Origin: Alphaproteobacteria bacterium
Lineage (GTDB): Bacteria; Pseudomonadota; Alphaproteobacteria; UBA9655
Direction: 5' to 3'
Length of the DNA stretch: 64,000 bases
Assembly (NCBI GenBank): GCA_020049895.1
Contig: JAGVLE010000013.1
Span: forward strand, 1 to 64,000
Position numbers and translations under genes: made by a program. Below, piece after piece: positions 35,585 through 44,749 of this stretch (position 1 is its first letter; every line of letters begins with the position of its first letter). The notes below the pieces were generated by a model. The model did no database searches. It was given only the letters and a program-made list of their open reading frames with translations, and was not told the DNA's origin.

Positions 35585-36307
35585 ATGCTAGATCCTCTTC
35601 ATCAATTTGAAATCCATACCCTTTTTCCCCTCACAATAGACGGGGTAAATATTTCTTTTACAAATTCATCTCTTTTTATGGTGATTGCCGTTTTAGCAGC
35701 CACGTTTTTCCTTTCAGGCGGAATAGCCTCAGCTCAGTTGATTCCTGGACGCTGGCAAGCAATGGTTGAGATGATCTACAGCTTTGTTGCGAATCTTTTG
35801 GAGGAAACAGCAGGCCTTAAGGGGCGCAGGTATTTTCCTTTTATTTTCACTTTGTTTATGTTCATTCTAATGGGAAATCTTGTTGGAATGGTTCCTTATG
35901 GATTTACCTTTACAAGTCATATTATCGTAACCTTTGGTCTTGCTATGGTTGCCGTTGGATTCGCCACGCTTATTGGGTTTATGCGTCATGGGATTCGTTA
36001 TTTCACCTTTCTTGTCCCGCAAGGAACCCCTGTTTACATGCTTCCCTTGATTGTTCCTATTGAGATGCTCTCTTATCTTTCCCGCCCGATTAGCCTTTCT
36101 GTTCGATTGTTTGCGAATATGATGGCAGGGCATACGATGCTTAAGGTATTTGCAGGATTTACAGTAGCCCTTGGAATTTTTGGGGTTGCACCTTTAGCTA
36201 TAAACGTTATTCTTACAGGGTTTGAGATTCTCATTGCCATATTACAGGCCTATGTGTTTACAATCTTAACTTGTATCTATTTTCATGATGCAATCCACTT
36301 ACATTAA
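35585..36307 (+). CDS. atpB: ATP synthase F0 subunit a
   Basis: The 240-residue membrane subunit forms the proton half-channels beside the c-ring. The essential Arg lies in LSLSVRLFANMMAGH, with late helix GFEILIAILQAYVFTILTCIYF. It has about five or six membrane helices. It starts four bases after atpI. Confidence 0.95.
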   Translation: MLDPLHQFEIHTLFPLTIDGVNISFTNSSLFMVIAVLAATFFLSGGIASAQLIPGRWQAMVEMIYSFVANLLEETAGLKGRRYFPFIFTLFMFILMGNLVGMVPYGFTFTSHIIVTFGLAMVAVGFATLIGFMRHGIRYFTFLVPQGTPVYMLPLIVPIEMLSYLSRPISLSVRLFANMMAGHTMLKVFAGFTVALGIFGVAPLAINVILTGFEILIAILQAYVFTILTCIYFHDAIHLH

Positions 36308-36322
36308 AAAGGAGATATAACA

Positions 36323-36547
36323 ATGGACGTTGAAGCCGCACGTATGATTGGAGCGGGCCTTGCTGTGATGGCACTGGCTGGAGTTGGTTTGGGGATAGGG
36401 CTTATTTTTTCGGCACTTATTAACTCAACTGCTCGGAACCCTTCTGTACGCGAGCAAATCTTCCCCTTAGCAATTCTTGGTTTTGCATTGACAGAAGCTG
36501 TTGCGCTTTTTGCACTTTTGATTGCCTTTCTCATTTTGTTCAAATAA
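36323..36547 (+). CDS. atpE: ATP synthase F0 subunit c
   Basis: The 74-residue hairpin has two membrane helices and the polar loop ARNPSV. The proton-binding Glu is in [15 protein letters not shown] of helix 2, and helix 1 is Gly/Ala-rich ([17 protein letters not shown]). No sodium-type ligand set is apparent, so it is a proton-type ring. AAAAAGGAG lies before the ATG. Confidence 0.96.
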   Translation: MDVEAARMIGAGLAVMALAGVGLGIGLIFSALINSTARNPSVREQIFPLAILGFALTEAVALFALLIAFLILFK

Positions 36548-36556
36548 AGAGAGCCA

Positions 36557-37018
36557 ATGCCTCAGTTAGACATTTCAACATTTGTATCCCAACTTTTCTG
36601 GCTAGGCCTGTGTTTTCTTTTTCTTTACTTGATGCTTTCTCGTAAAGTGTTGCCACGCATTGGCAAAATTTTCGGACAGCGCAAGGAAGCCTTGGAAGAT
36701 AAAATTAATCAGGCAAGCGTCTATCGAGATGAAGCTGAGGCTTTGCTCGCCAAATACGAGCAAGCTCTTGCCGTTGCACGGGAAGAAGCTCATGAGAAAT
36801 CTACCACTGTGCTGCAAGCCTTTTCAGCGGAAATGGCCCACAGGAAACAAGCGCATCTTGACTCCATGACAACGCGCTTACGGGGGGAAGAAGAGAAACT
36901 CTATCAAGCACGGCAAGATATAAATTCAAAGCTGCAAGGAATGGCGGAAGAGATCGCCCAGGCCGTTCTTGAGAAACTTACCGACAAACCTTACCCTCTT
37001 AAGGGATTACGAAAATGA
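36557..37018 (+). CDS. atpF: ATP synthase F0 subunit b'
   Basis: The 153-residue peripheral-stalk subunit has one N-terminal membrane helix (QLFWLGLCFLFLYLMLS) and a long charged coiled coil. It is the first of two b-type genes in tandem, as in other alphaproteobacteria, which build a b/b' heterodimer. The stop overlaps the next gene's ATG (ATGA). Confidence 0.88.
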   Translation: MPQLDISTFVSQLFWLGLCFLFLYLMLSRKVLPRIGKIFGQRKEALEDKINQASVYRDEAEALLAKYEQALAVAREEAHEKSTTVLQAFSAEMAHRKQAHLDSMTTRLRGEEEKLYQARQDINSKLQGMAEEIAQAVLEKLTDKPYPLKGLRK

Positions 37019-37512
37019 CTCTTTCCAGTCCTGATTTTTGGGTACTCGTTGCTTTTGCTCTCCTCATAGGGCTCGGGGGAAGGCGTCTGTATGTCTATAT
37101 CACACAGTTTTTAGATACCTATTCTCAGCAAGTCGCAAGCCAGCTTGAAGATGTTACACGTCTCCATGACGAAGCCCTCAGCCTTCTGAAAACCTATGAG
37201 GCTAAATATGATACTGCCCTTACCCAGGTCGAAGAAATTCTTGCATTTTCTGAAAAAGAAATAGAACACGTCAAAGCATTGAATGAACAAGAATATCTAG
37301 ACTTTAAAGAACAAAAAGAAAAAATGTTCCAAGAACGTCTCGAGCTAGATAAGAAAGAAATTCTTTCAAAGCTGCGGTCTGAAACAGTTGCAGAGGCTCT
37401 TAAAATCGTTGAAAAAACTTTGTTGGAAGACGATAAAATGCGGGAAAATCTGACAAAAGAAGCCATAGAAGAACTTTCCCAACAAGACCTGCAGTTTGAC
37501 CACAGACTTTAA
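37015..37512 (+). CDS. atpF: ATP synthase F0 subunit b
   Basis: The 165-residue second stalk subunit has an N-terminal membrane helix (FWVLVAFALLIGLGG) followed by a long Glu/Lys/Leu coiled coil. It links F0 to F1. The F1 genes (atpHAGDC) are not downstream, matching the split F0/F1 operons of alphaproteobacteria. Confidence 0.88.
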   Translation: MTLSSPDFWVLVAFALLIGLGGRRLYVYITQFLDTYSQQVASQLEDVTRLHDEALSLLKTYEAKYDTALTQVEEILAFSEKEIEHVKALNEQEYLDFKEQKEKMFQERLELDKKEILSKLRSETVAEALKIVEKTLLEDDKMRENLTKEAIEELSQQDLQFDHRL

Positions 37513-37628
37513 AATCGAAAAGAACACTCCTATAAATTTCCTTTTTTAGCCTCACAAGGCTAAGACGACTTTAGAAATCTTTAGTGTTTTATGTGAAAAA
37601 AATGATGAAATTCTGATTTTATCTGAGA

Positions 37629-37670
37629 TAAAAAAACGCCCCCTCCACAGATAGTGGAGAGAGCGTTATT
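37629..37670 (-). terminator. Intrinsic terminator of cspA
   Basis: Read on the minus strand, AACGCTCTCTCCAC and GTGGAGGGGGCGTT form a long GC-rich stem with loop TATCT, followed by TTTTTTTAT. It ends seven bases after the cspA stop. Confidence 0.85.
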
Positions 37671-37676
37671 CGTATT

Positions 37677-37880
37677 TTATGCTAGTTTAAGATTAACAGC
37701 AGCAGTTTTTCCCTTTGTGGTTGCTAACTCAAAAGTCACTTTTTGACCTTCAGCTAAGTTAGCAATTCCTGCTCGCTCTACTTCTGTAACATGAACGAAA
37801 ACATCGCGTGATCCGTCTTCTGTTTGAATAAAGCCGTAGCCTTTTGTTGGGTTAAACCATTTTACAGTGCCATTCTTCAT
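37677..37880 (-). CDS. cspA: Cold-shock domain protein
   Basis: The 67-residue OB-fold RNA chaperone has RNP1-like KGYGFIQTE and RNP2-like [10 protein letters not shown] motifs. These proteins melt mRNA structure during cold or rapid growth. AGGAT lies before the ATG, and a strong terminator follows directly, so it is a single-gene unit. The 317-base gap upstream probably holds its leader. Confidence 0.95.
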   Translation of the reverse strand: MKNGTVKWFNPTKGYGFIQTEDGSRDVFVHVTEVERAGIANLAEGQKVTFELATTKGKTAAVNLKLA

Positions 37881-38197
37881 ATCGGTATCCTTATGGTGAG
37901 GCGTTTACTAAACGAGTTCAAAAAACAGGTAAGAGGATTTCTTACGATTTCCTGTATAGTGAAGATAGCTGAGGGTAAGAAGAAGAGGGCGTAATGTCAT
38001 CTAGTTTCTTACGCAGAGCTCATGATCTCTACGTGTGTTTATCCTTACGGAATTTCAAACTCGTTTTTGATTATATGAGTATTTATACAAAAAGCAAGCT
38101 ATTCCTGTGAAAACGCAAATACCTCCCCCTTATTGTGTTGATTTCTCTCCCATGATACTCTTTTGCATATAATAATTTTACCAGTTTATGGGATATA
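37881..38197. other. 317-base divergent intergenic region
   Basis: It must hold the promoter and leader of cspA (minus strand) and the start of the amino-acid importer operon (plus strand). A TATAAT at 38168-38173, ~25 bases before the importer ATG, is the best -10 candidate, though no good -35 is at the right distance. No gene was seen. Confidence 0.4.
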
Positions 38198-38947
38198 ATG
38201 ATTTATAAGTTTTTTGCTTTATCTTTAATCTGTTTCTGTCTTGTCGGCTGTGAAAAATCCTCTCAAAACGAAGGCCTAAAGCCTATTACTGTTATTCTTT
38301 CCCCTGATAATCCTCCCTATGAATTTAAGGATACGGATCAAGGAAACGGGCAAGTCTTAGGATTCGACGTGGATATTATCAAAGAATTAGGCAAGCGCCT
38401 GGGACGCCCTATTGAGATTATTGAAGCTGATTTTGGAGCCATCATTCCATCCCTTCAATCAGGACGTGCAGACATAGCAATTTCTGAGCTCAACCCCACT
38501 GAAGAACGCAAAAAAAGTGTCGATTTTTCTAACCCTTATTATGTAGATAAATCATCCTTCCTTGTTCTTGAATCTTCGACATTGACCTCAGAGAAAGATT
38601 TAGCCGGGCAAAAACTTGGAGTTCAACTAGGAACAACAAATGAAGCATCCGCAAAAGAATGGGCAAAAAATATCCCCAACCTTACAATCGTAACCTTGGG
38701 CAAGCTAGGAGAGCTTGTTCAAGAACTTAAGAATGGCCGTATTCAAGCCATTTTGAATGCAGAAAAAGGGTGTCAAAACATCGCACATGCAACGTCCGGC
38801 TTAAAAGTCGTCTCAACTGATATTAAGGGAAGGGAACTTTCCGTCGCCTTCCCCAAGGGTTCTCCCCTCGTGGGGCCTGTCAATGACGCTTTAAAGCAGA
38901 TGACGGATGTTATCCAAACCTTTGAAAATAAATGGATTAAATCGTGA
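38198..38947 (+). CDS. Polar amino-acid ABC importer, binding lipoprotein
   Basis: The 249-residue family 3 solute-binding protein has a signal peptide ending in lipobox LVGC (Cys18). SBP_bac_3 features are GFDVDIIKELGKRLGRP, SLQSGRADIAISELNPTEER and VDFSNPYYVD. The ligand is probably a polar or basic amino acid; the exact one cannot be read. It heads a three-gene operon with overlapping starts. Unusual for a Gram-negative, it is a lipoprotein rather than soluble. Confidence 0.88.
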   Translation: MIYKFFALSLICFCLVGCEKSSQNEGLKPITVILSPDNPPYEFKDTDQGNGQVLGFDVDIIKELGKRLGRPIEIIEADFGAIIPSLQSGRADIAISELNPTEERKKSVDFSNPYYVDKSSFLVLESSTLTSEKDLAGQKLGVQLGTTNEASAKEWAKNIPNLTIVTLGKLGELVQELKNGRIQAILNAEKGCQNIAHATSGLKVVSTDIKGRELSVAFPKGSPLVGPVNDALKQMTDVIQTFENKWIKS

Positions 38948-39603
38948 TGGTTTTAAATTTTGAGCGTATTGGGCCGTCTATTCCTTATATTCTTGAAGGA
39001 ATCCAGGTTACCCTTTCCTATACAGCTGTTTCCTTATGTCTTGGGTTTTTTCTAGGGTCCCTCCTTGCCCTCTGTAAAATAAGCCATATTGCCCCTCTTC
39101 GGTGGTTCGCACGCTTTTACACATCTCTGTTTCGTGGAACACCTTTGCTTGTTCAGTTGACACTGATTTACTATGCCACCCCTCAACTTATTGGTTACAA
39201 TATCTCCGTCTGGGAAGCTGGGATTTTGTCCTTTACTCTTAACTCTACGGCTTACCTTTCCGAGCACTTTAGGTCTGGAATTGAGTCTATAGATAAAGGC
39301 CAGATAGAAGCAGCTCTTGCCCTTGGCATCCCTTATTCTTTGATGATGCGTGACATTATTCTGCCCCAAGCCATTCGGGTATGTTTGCCCTCTCTTGTGA
39401 ATGAATCCATTGATTTGCTTAAAGAATCTGCTCTTATTTCTATTATAGGAGGCGCTGATATCATGCGTCGGGCAAGCATTGTTGCCAATGAAAAATACCT
39501 TTTCTTTGAGCCATTCCTCGTTGCAGCCGTCTTATATTATGTGCTTGTTCTTATGCTGACGTTTATTTCAGCTCGTGTTGAAAAAAGGATGAAACAATCA
39601 TGA
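38944..39603 (+). CDS. Polar amino-acid ABC importer, permease
   Basis: The 219-residue HisM/GlnP-type permease has about five membrane helices and the coupling EAA loop (EAALALGIPYSLMMRDIILPQ). It starts at GTG 38944 or at the ATG at 38947, both overlapping the upstream stop. Its own stop overlaps the ATPase gene (ATGA). Confidence 0.9.
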   Translation: MMVLNFERIGPSIPYILEGIQVTLSYTAVSLCLGFFLGSLLALCKISHIAPLRWFARFYTSLFRGTPLLVQLTLIYYATPQLIGYNISVWEAGILSFTLNSTAYLSEHFRSGIESIDKGQIEAALALGIPYSLMMRDIILPQAIRVCLPSLVNESIDLLKESALISIIGGADIMRRASIVANEKYLFFEPFLVAAVLYYVLVLMLTFISARVEKRMKQS

Positions 39604-40322
39604 TTCAACTTGAGCACATCCATAAATCCTATGGAACCAACGAAGTTTTAAAAGGGATTTCTGGTCGCATCGCACCGGGAGACGTTGTCGCTATCATTGG
39701 CCCTTCCGGATCAGGGAAATCAACCCTTTTGCGGACGATTAACCTGCTCGATCCCCCGACCTCTGGTAAGGTCTATATCAATGACACATGCATTACAGAA
39801 AAAGGCATAAACATTGAGGAAATTCGCACAAAAATAGGAATGGTGTTTCAACAGTTTAATCTTTTCCCTCATATGACGATCCTCGAAAACATCACCTATG
39901 CCCCGCGGAAAGTAAAAAAAATGCCTCCCCAAAAGGCAGAAAAATTGGCAAAGAAACTTCTTAAGCAAGTTGGCCTGTCCAATAAAGAACAGGCTTATCC
40001 AGCCTCTCTTTCGGGAGGACAAAAGCAACGCGCTGCCATTGCACGAGCACTGGCCATGAACCCTGAAATTATTCTTTTTGATGAGCCTACTTCTGCCTTA
40101 GATCCTGAGATGGTGAAGGAAGTTCTCAATGTTATCAAAGAGTTAGTCAACACCGGAATCACCATAGTCATTGTGACGCACGAAATGGGATTTGCACGAG
40201 AAGTCGCTGATTATATTTGGTTTATTGACGAAGGGCATCTTGTGGAAAACACCCTTGCGTCCTCATTTTTTAAGAAAACAAAGACAAAGCGAGCTGCTGA
40301 GTTTTTAGAGCAAATCCTTTAG
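39600..40322 (+). CDS. Polar amino-acid ABC importer, ATPase
   Basis: The 240-residue ABC ATPase of the GlnQ/HisP type has Walker A GPSGSGKST, signature LSGGQKQR, Walker B FDEPTSALDP and the His switch VTHEMGFA. It works with the two preceding gene products. The operon ends just before the long repeat copy. Confidence 0.93.
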   Translation: MIQLEHIHKSYGTNEVLKGISGRIAPGDVVAIIGPSGSGKSTLLRTINLLDPPTSGKVYINDTCITEKGINIEEIRTKIGMVFQQFNLFPHMTILENITYAPRKVKKMPPQKAEKLAKKLLKQVGLSNKEQAYPASLSGGQKQRAAIARALAMNPEIILFDEPTSALDPEMVKEVLNVIKELVNTGITIVIVTHEMGFAREVADYIWFIDEGHLVENTLASSFFKKTKTKRAAEFLEQIL

Positions 40323-40712
40323 CCAACAGCTAAACACCGAACAGATATGGGAGGGGTACCTTACTCTCCATCCTTACCTAGATAAGCTCCGCGCGCTCTT
40401 TTGAGCAAGCGGTAGCATTCTTGGCGAGAACCTGCATGCTCCGCGGTTCCCTAAAACTTTTCAGGAGGGGAAGAGGGGGCCTGGGAGCGGGAGAATTCGT
40501 AACATAATACTTCTTTGCAACGCCTCATAAAGATCCTCACCAAGAAACGTTAAGAGCTCGCCTTTGGCTTCGCTACGTTTCTAGGTAAGGATGACAGGGG
40601 TGGGAGTGGCAGATAGAAGTTCAGAAAGATGTGAGACAGCGGGAGATGGATGCACGCACGCTTGTCTCACACACCCTATCATGTATGGACCTGCAGAGAG
40701 AGCCAGCGGCTT
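40323..40712. other. 390-base gap with long repeat copy
   Basis: It contains the repeat at 40371-40595, described separately. The rest (40596-40712) has no recognisable gene. Confidence 0.6.
40371..40595. repeat. Long copy of the dispersed palindromic repeat (A)
   Basis: About 225 bases begin TCCTTACCTAGATAAGCTCC and end TCTAGGTAAGGATGACA, so the ends are inverted repeats (TCCTTACCTAGA / TCTAGGTAAGGA). It is nearly identical to the copy at 63602-63825, including an identical internal stretch around GAGAATTCGTAACATAATAC. It has no coding potential; it is a miniature, MITE-like or palindromic element. Confidence 0.85.
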
Positions 40713-41987
40713 TTATACCCTCTTTCTGCCTTCTGCATTTTTAGAAGCCTTAGGAGAATAAATTAGCAAGGGCGCTGCTTTGTTTTGAAGCACTTCCTCG
40801 TTAATCACAATTTCATCTACATTCTTCAGATCTGGAAGTTCAAACATTGTATCCAAAAGGGTCGCTTCTAAAATAGAGCGCAAGCCACGGGCTCCCGTTT
40901 TCCGCTTAATAGCTCTTTGGGAAATAGCCTTGAGCGCGCCTTCTGTAAAGGTAAGCTCCACACCTTCCATGTTGAACAAGCGACGGTATTGCTTTGTCAA
41001 CGCATTCTTAGGCTCTGTAAGGATCTGGATAAAAGCCGCCTCATCTAAATCATTAAGGGTAGCAATAACAGGCAGCCGCCCAATGAATTCAGGAATAAGG
41101 CCAAATTTTAATAAGTCTTCCGTTTCTAGATCTTGAAGGATTTCGCCTGTTGGCCGGTCTTCTGGACCCCTCACATCAGCGCCAAACCCTATGGAAGATC
41201 CCCGCCCTCGAGCAGAAATAATCTTGTCAATATCCGCAAAAGCCCCTCCACAGATGAAGAGGATGTTGGTGGTATCAACTTGCAAGAATTCTTGTTGCGG
41301 ATGCTTCCGACCTCCCTGAGGAGGAACAGAGGCAATTGTTCCTTCCATAATCTTAAGGAGTGCTTGCTGCACACCTTCTCCCGATACATCACGGGTTATC
41401 GAAGGATTATCTGATTTGCGAGAGATCTTATCGACTTCATCAATGTAAACAATGCCACGTTGAGCTTTTTCTACATTATAGTCAGCCGCTTGTAAGAGCT
41501 TAAGGATGATATTCTCTACATCCTCTCCCACATAGCCTGCTTCCGTAAGAGTAGTCGCATCTGCCATTGTAAAAGGGACATCAATGATGCGTGCCAACGT
41601 CTGAGCCAAAAGAGTTTTTCCACAACCTGTTGGCCCCACGAGCAAAATATTTGATTTTGATAGCTCTACATCGTTAGAGCGTGCACCATGTTCCAAACGT
41701 TTATAATGATTGTGGACGGCGACAGACAGAATCTTTTTTGCATTTTTCTGGCCAATGACATAATCATTCAAGACGTCAAAGATTTGCTGGGGAGGGGGAA
41801 CACCCTCAACAGAACGCAAAAGAGGGCCTTTATTTTCTTCTTTAATGATATCCATGCATAAATCGATGCATTCATCGCAGATAAAAACAGAGGGGCCTGC
41901 AATAAGCTTTCGCACTTCATGCTGGCTTTTTCCACAGAAAGAACAATAGAGGGGTCCTCTAGAGTCTGTTTCAGTTGGCTTTGTCAT
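40713..41987 (-). CDS. clpX: ClpX unfoldase subunit of ClpXP
   Basis: The 424-residue AAA+ protein has an N-terminal zinc-binding domain ([17 protein letters not shown] then CDEC), Walker A GPTGCGKT, Walker [10 protein letters not shown], the pore loop GYVGED and the IGF-type loop (IGFGADV in GSSIGFGAD) that docks on ClpP. It unfolds tagged substrates and feeds ClpP. It follows clpP with an 88-base gap. Confidence 0.97.
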   Translation of the reverse strand: MTKPTETDSRGPLYCSFCGKSQHEVRKLIAGPSVFICDECIDLCMDIIKEENKGPLLRSVEGVPPPQQIFDVLNDYVIGQKNAKKILSVAVHNHYKRLEHGARSNDVELSKSNILLVGPTGCGKTLLAQTLARIIDVPFTMADATTLTEAGYVGEDVENIILKLLQAADYNVEKAQRGIVYIDEVDKISRKSDNPSITRDVSGEGVQQALLKIMEGTIASVPPQGGRKHPQQEFLQVDTTNILFICGGAFADIDKIISARGRGSSIGFGADVRGPEDRPTGEILQDLETEDLLKFGLIPEFIGRLPVIATLNDLDEAAFIQILTEPKNALTKQYRRLFNMEGVELTFTEGALKAISQRAIKRKTGARGLRSILEATLLDTMFELPDLKNVDEIVINEEVLQNKAAPLLIYSPKASKNAEGRKRV

Positions 41988-42075
41988 GGCTCGCTCCTTT
42001 TCTTTTTTTTTTTCTTAGTATTCTACAAAACTATCAAAAAAGGGTTAAGAAGAAATAATTTATCTATTTCTCGCG

Positions 42076-42681
42076 CTATTTTTTCTCTGGAGGAACCGGC
42101 CGATGCGTCACAACACCATCAATCAGCCCAAAATCCTTAGCGGCTTGAGCTGCCATAAAGTTATCACGATCCATAGCTTTTTCAATAATCTCTAGAGGCT
42201 GACCCGTACATTCAGCATATATTTTATTAAGACGAGCTCTCATGTCCAAGATTTCACGCGCATGAATTTCGATGTCTGCTGCCTGCCCTTGAGCCCCACC
42301 ATGAGGTTGATGAAGCATGACACGAGAGTTTGGCAAACAATAGCGCTTGCCCTTCTTTCCTGCCGCGAGCAGGAAGGATCCCATGGAGGCAGCTTGTCCA
42401 AAACAAAGAGTAGACACATCTGGGCGAATATAATTCATGGTGTCATAGATAGCCAATCCTGAGGTTACAACACCTCCCGGAGAGTTAATATAAAGATGGA
42501 CATCCTTATCTGGGTTCTCTGATTCCAGGAAAAGGAGCTGCGCGCACACCACGCTAGAAACAGCATCATCAATAGGACCTGTAAGAAAGATAATTCTTTC
42601 TTTAAGAAGGCGAGAGAAAATGTCAAAAGACCGTTCTCCACGAGCTGTTTGCTCTATCACCATAGGAATAAGGTTACTCAT
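42076..42681 (-). CDS. clpP: ATP-dependent Clp protease proteolytic subunit
   Basis: The 201-residue serine protease has the Ser in [14 protein letters not shown] and the His in [12 protein letters not shown], with the Asp further on (DRDNFM region). It assembles as two heptamers capped by ClpX. It lies between tig and clpX on the minus strand, the standard order. Confidence 0.97.
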   Translation of the reverse strand: MSNLIPMVIEQTARGERSFDIFSRLLKERIIFLTGPIDDAVSSVVCAQLLFLESENPDKDVHLYINSPGGVVTSGLAIYDTMNYIRPDVSTLCFGQAASMGSFLLAAGKKGKRYCLPNSRVMLHQPHGGAQGQAADIEIHAREILDMRARLNKIYAECTGQPLEIIEKAMDRDNFMAAQAAKDFGLIDGVVTHRPVPPEKK

Positions 42682-42702
42682 ATCTAGCTCTCCTTCTTAA
42701 GT

Positions 42703-44106
42703 TTATTTCTTTTCTGTCTTTCCTGCGGCAGAAATTCTTTTTCCTGCTGCTTCTTCTTCAGACAGAAGCTTTTTTTCAAGTTCTTCAGGTGTAACAGGAA
42801 TTTCCTTAATTTTTGATTTATCTAAAATAAATTCCACAACTTTATTTTCGAAAATGGGGGCTCGCAGACTATCCATCGCTGAAGGGGTGTTTCGATAGAA
42901 ATCGACCACCTTTTGTTCTTGCCCAGGGAAAGCCCGTGCGCGCTCTATAACTGCGTCCATAAGTTCTTTTTGAGAAACTGAAATTTTCTCTCGGTTCCCA
43001 AGTTCCGCAACCACAATCCCTAAACGTACCCGACGTTCAGCAATGACTCGGTAATCTTTTCGCAACTCATCTTCGCTTTTGCCAGTTGCCTCTTCAAAGG
43101 TTTTTCCATCCTTATTCGCGCTTTTTCCTTGATCAATACCGAGCTCATTTAAGAGAGTTGCCCATATATTGTTAAACTCAAGTTCGATCATACCTTCAGG
43201 GATGTCAAAAGAGAATTTCTCTGCCATGGCATCAAAAACCTGACGCTTTGTGTTTAAAAAGCTTTGAGCAGTGTATTCATGAGCAAAGTTCTTCTCAACC
43301 GCTTCTTTCATAGCCTTAAGGGAGTCAAACCCAACTTTTTCAGCCAGCTTTTCATCAATGTCCGCAGGATCAAGGGTATGAATGTCCTTAATAGTGACAT
43401 CAAAATGAGCCGCTTTCCCTGCATAATTCGCTTCATGATATTCCTTAGGGAAGGCAACTTTTATTTCAACTGCTGCCCCTTTATCATGACCAATGAGTTG
43501 ATCTTCAAAACCAGGAATGAAAGAATTTGAGCCAAGCTCTAATCTATAATCATGGCCTTCACCCCCTGCGATAGGAGTCCCGTCAATAAATCCCTTAAAA
43601 TCAATGACAACAACATCACCCTTTTGAGATTTACGATCTTTTTTAAGGGGATTGCTTGTACGATGCTGCTTTGCAATGCCCTGAAGAGCCTCATCAAGCT
43701 GTTTTGAAGGAATCGTGACCACATATTTGTCAAAACTAAGACCTTTAAGATCAATGTCCCCTACGACAGGTAAAATCTCTATGTTAATCGTCAACACCAG
43801 ATCTTTGCCTTCTTCATAAGACGTCACGGTCACCTTTGGCTGCAAGGCAGGCCTAAGGTCATTATCCTTAACAACTTTCTTAATAGCCTTATCCACAGAA
43901 ACTTCCAAAACCTCTTTAAGAGCGCCGTCTTGATAGCGTTGTTTCAATAAGGGAAGTGGGATTTTTCCTGGACGAAATCCAGAGATTTTAGCTTTTTTTC
44001 CAATAGTTTCGAGTTGGGTGAACAGGTCTGCTTCAATATCAGCCGCAGAAATAGTCACTTCAAAGTCGCGTTTTAGGTTAGTGGATAAAGTGTTTTTAAC
44101 ATTCAT
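42703..44106 (-). CDS. tig: Trigger factor
   Basis: The 467-residue ribosome-associated chaperone has the N-terminal ribosome-binding domain with GFRPGKIPLPLLKQR (the GFRxGKxP signature), an FKBP-type PPIase domain (~160-245) and a helical C-terminal chaperone domain. It shields nascent chains at the exit tunnel. It heads the tig-clpP-clpX set. Confidence 0.95.
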   Translation of the reverse strand: MNVKNTLSTNLKRDFEVTISAADIEADLFTQLETIGKKAKISGFRPGKIPLPLLKQRYQDGALKEVLEVSVDKAIKKVVKDNDLRPALQPKVTVTSYEEGKDLVLTINIEILPVVGDIDLKGLSFDKYVVTIPSKQLDEALQGIAKQHRTSNPLKKDRKSQKGDVVVIDFKGFIDGTPIAGGEGHDYRLELGSNSFIPGFEDQLIGHDKGAAVEIKVAFPKEYHEANYAGKAAHFDVTIKDIHTLDPADIDEKLAEKVGFDSLKAMKEAVEKNFAHEYTAQSFLNTKRQVFDAMAEKFSFDIPEGMIELEFNNIWATLLNELGIDQGKSANKDGKTFEEATGKSEDELRKDYRVIAERRVRLGIVVAELGNREKISVSQKELMDAVIERARAFPGQEQKVVDFYRNTPSAMDSLRAPIFENKVVEFILDKSKIKEIPVTPEELEKKLLSEEEAAGKRISAAGKTEKK

Positions 44107-44186
44107 CAGCGTGTCTCACAGGTTGATTGATCGGTAAAATTCATTGAAAAACCTTAACGATCCTTTTCTTTTTTGTACAGTAATTT

Positions 44187-44271
44187 TGGTACGGGCGAAG
44201 GGACTTGAACCCCCACGGCTTGCGCCACCAGATCCTAAGTCTGGCGTGTCTACCAATTCCACCACGCCCGC
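44187..44271 (-). tRNA. tRNA-Leu (UAG anticodon)
   Basis: On the minus strand the gene starts GCGGGCGTGGTGGAATTGG and closes with a paired CGCCCGT acceptor arm, then ACCA, so the CCA end is encoded. The anticodon loop CTTAGGA lies in a CCAGA/TCTGG stem, giving anticodon UAG (reads CUN leucine codons). It has the long variable arm of class II tRNA and the GGTTCAAGTCC T-arm. Total 85 bases. Confidence 0.95.
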
Positions 44272-44292
44272 ACTAATGTATTGCTATAGCGC

Positions 44293-44463
44293 CTATGGAA
44301 GACAATTACAACTTAGTTTCATCATTGTAGAGATATCTTCTTGGCAAAGAAGATGGGTGCGACCGGATGTGTAAGCAAAACCAATGAATACTACCGTAAC
44401 CATAAGGAAAGGAAGGATTTGAGTGATTATACCGAACAACTCTTTAGTGTGCTCTTTTGTCAT
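44293..44463 (-). CDS. Small single-pass membrane protein, unknown
   Basis: The 56-residue product has one hydrophobic segment (IITQILPFLMVTVVFIGFAY) and a Cys-containing tail (CQEDISTMMKLSCNC). The ATG at 44463 has AGGAG seven bases upstream; a longer frame with further ATGs is less likely. It lies just upstream of tRNA-Leu on the same strand. No family was recognised. Confidence 0.4.
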   Translation of the reverse strand: MTKEHTKELFGIITQILPFLMVTVVFIGFAYTSGRTHLLCQEDISTMMKLSCNCLP

Positions 44464-44749
44464 TATTTTCTCCTGCATGTTTTCTAAATAATGTCTTTTG
44501 GACGGAGCATTCTCCCAAGAAAGAGTTACCAAATAGTTAACAAAAAGAAAAAAATTCAGAAGAAAAATTTTTCTTACGCATATCACATACATACCTTTGC
44601 AGAGTGTTCCAGAAGATGGAATTAAATAATTTTCTCAAACAATAAATGCGAACATTATTTCATACAATTGTTGAAAATTCTGTATTAACACATTATATGT
44701 GGTAAATAGGATTGAATAGTTACGTTATGTGTCAAAAGAGGATGTTAAA

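Noticed and set aside
37541-37566. TTAGCC/GGCTAA hairpin after atpF, considered as an operon terminator
   Set aside because: The T-run is before the stem, not after it, on the plus strand, and no T-run follows on the minus strand.
44144-44374. Plus-strand frame with VRAKGLEPPRLAPPDPKSG over tRNA-Leu
   Set aside because: Same artefact: reverse translation of a tRNA-Leu gene.
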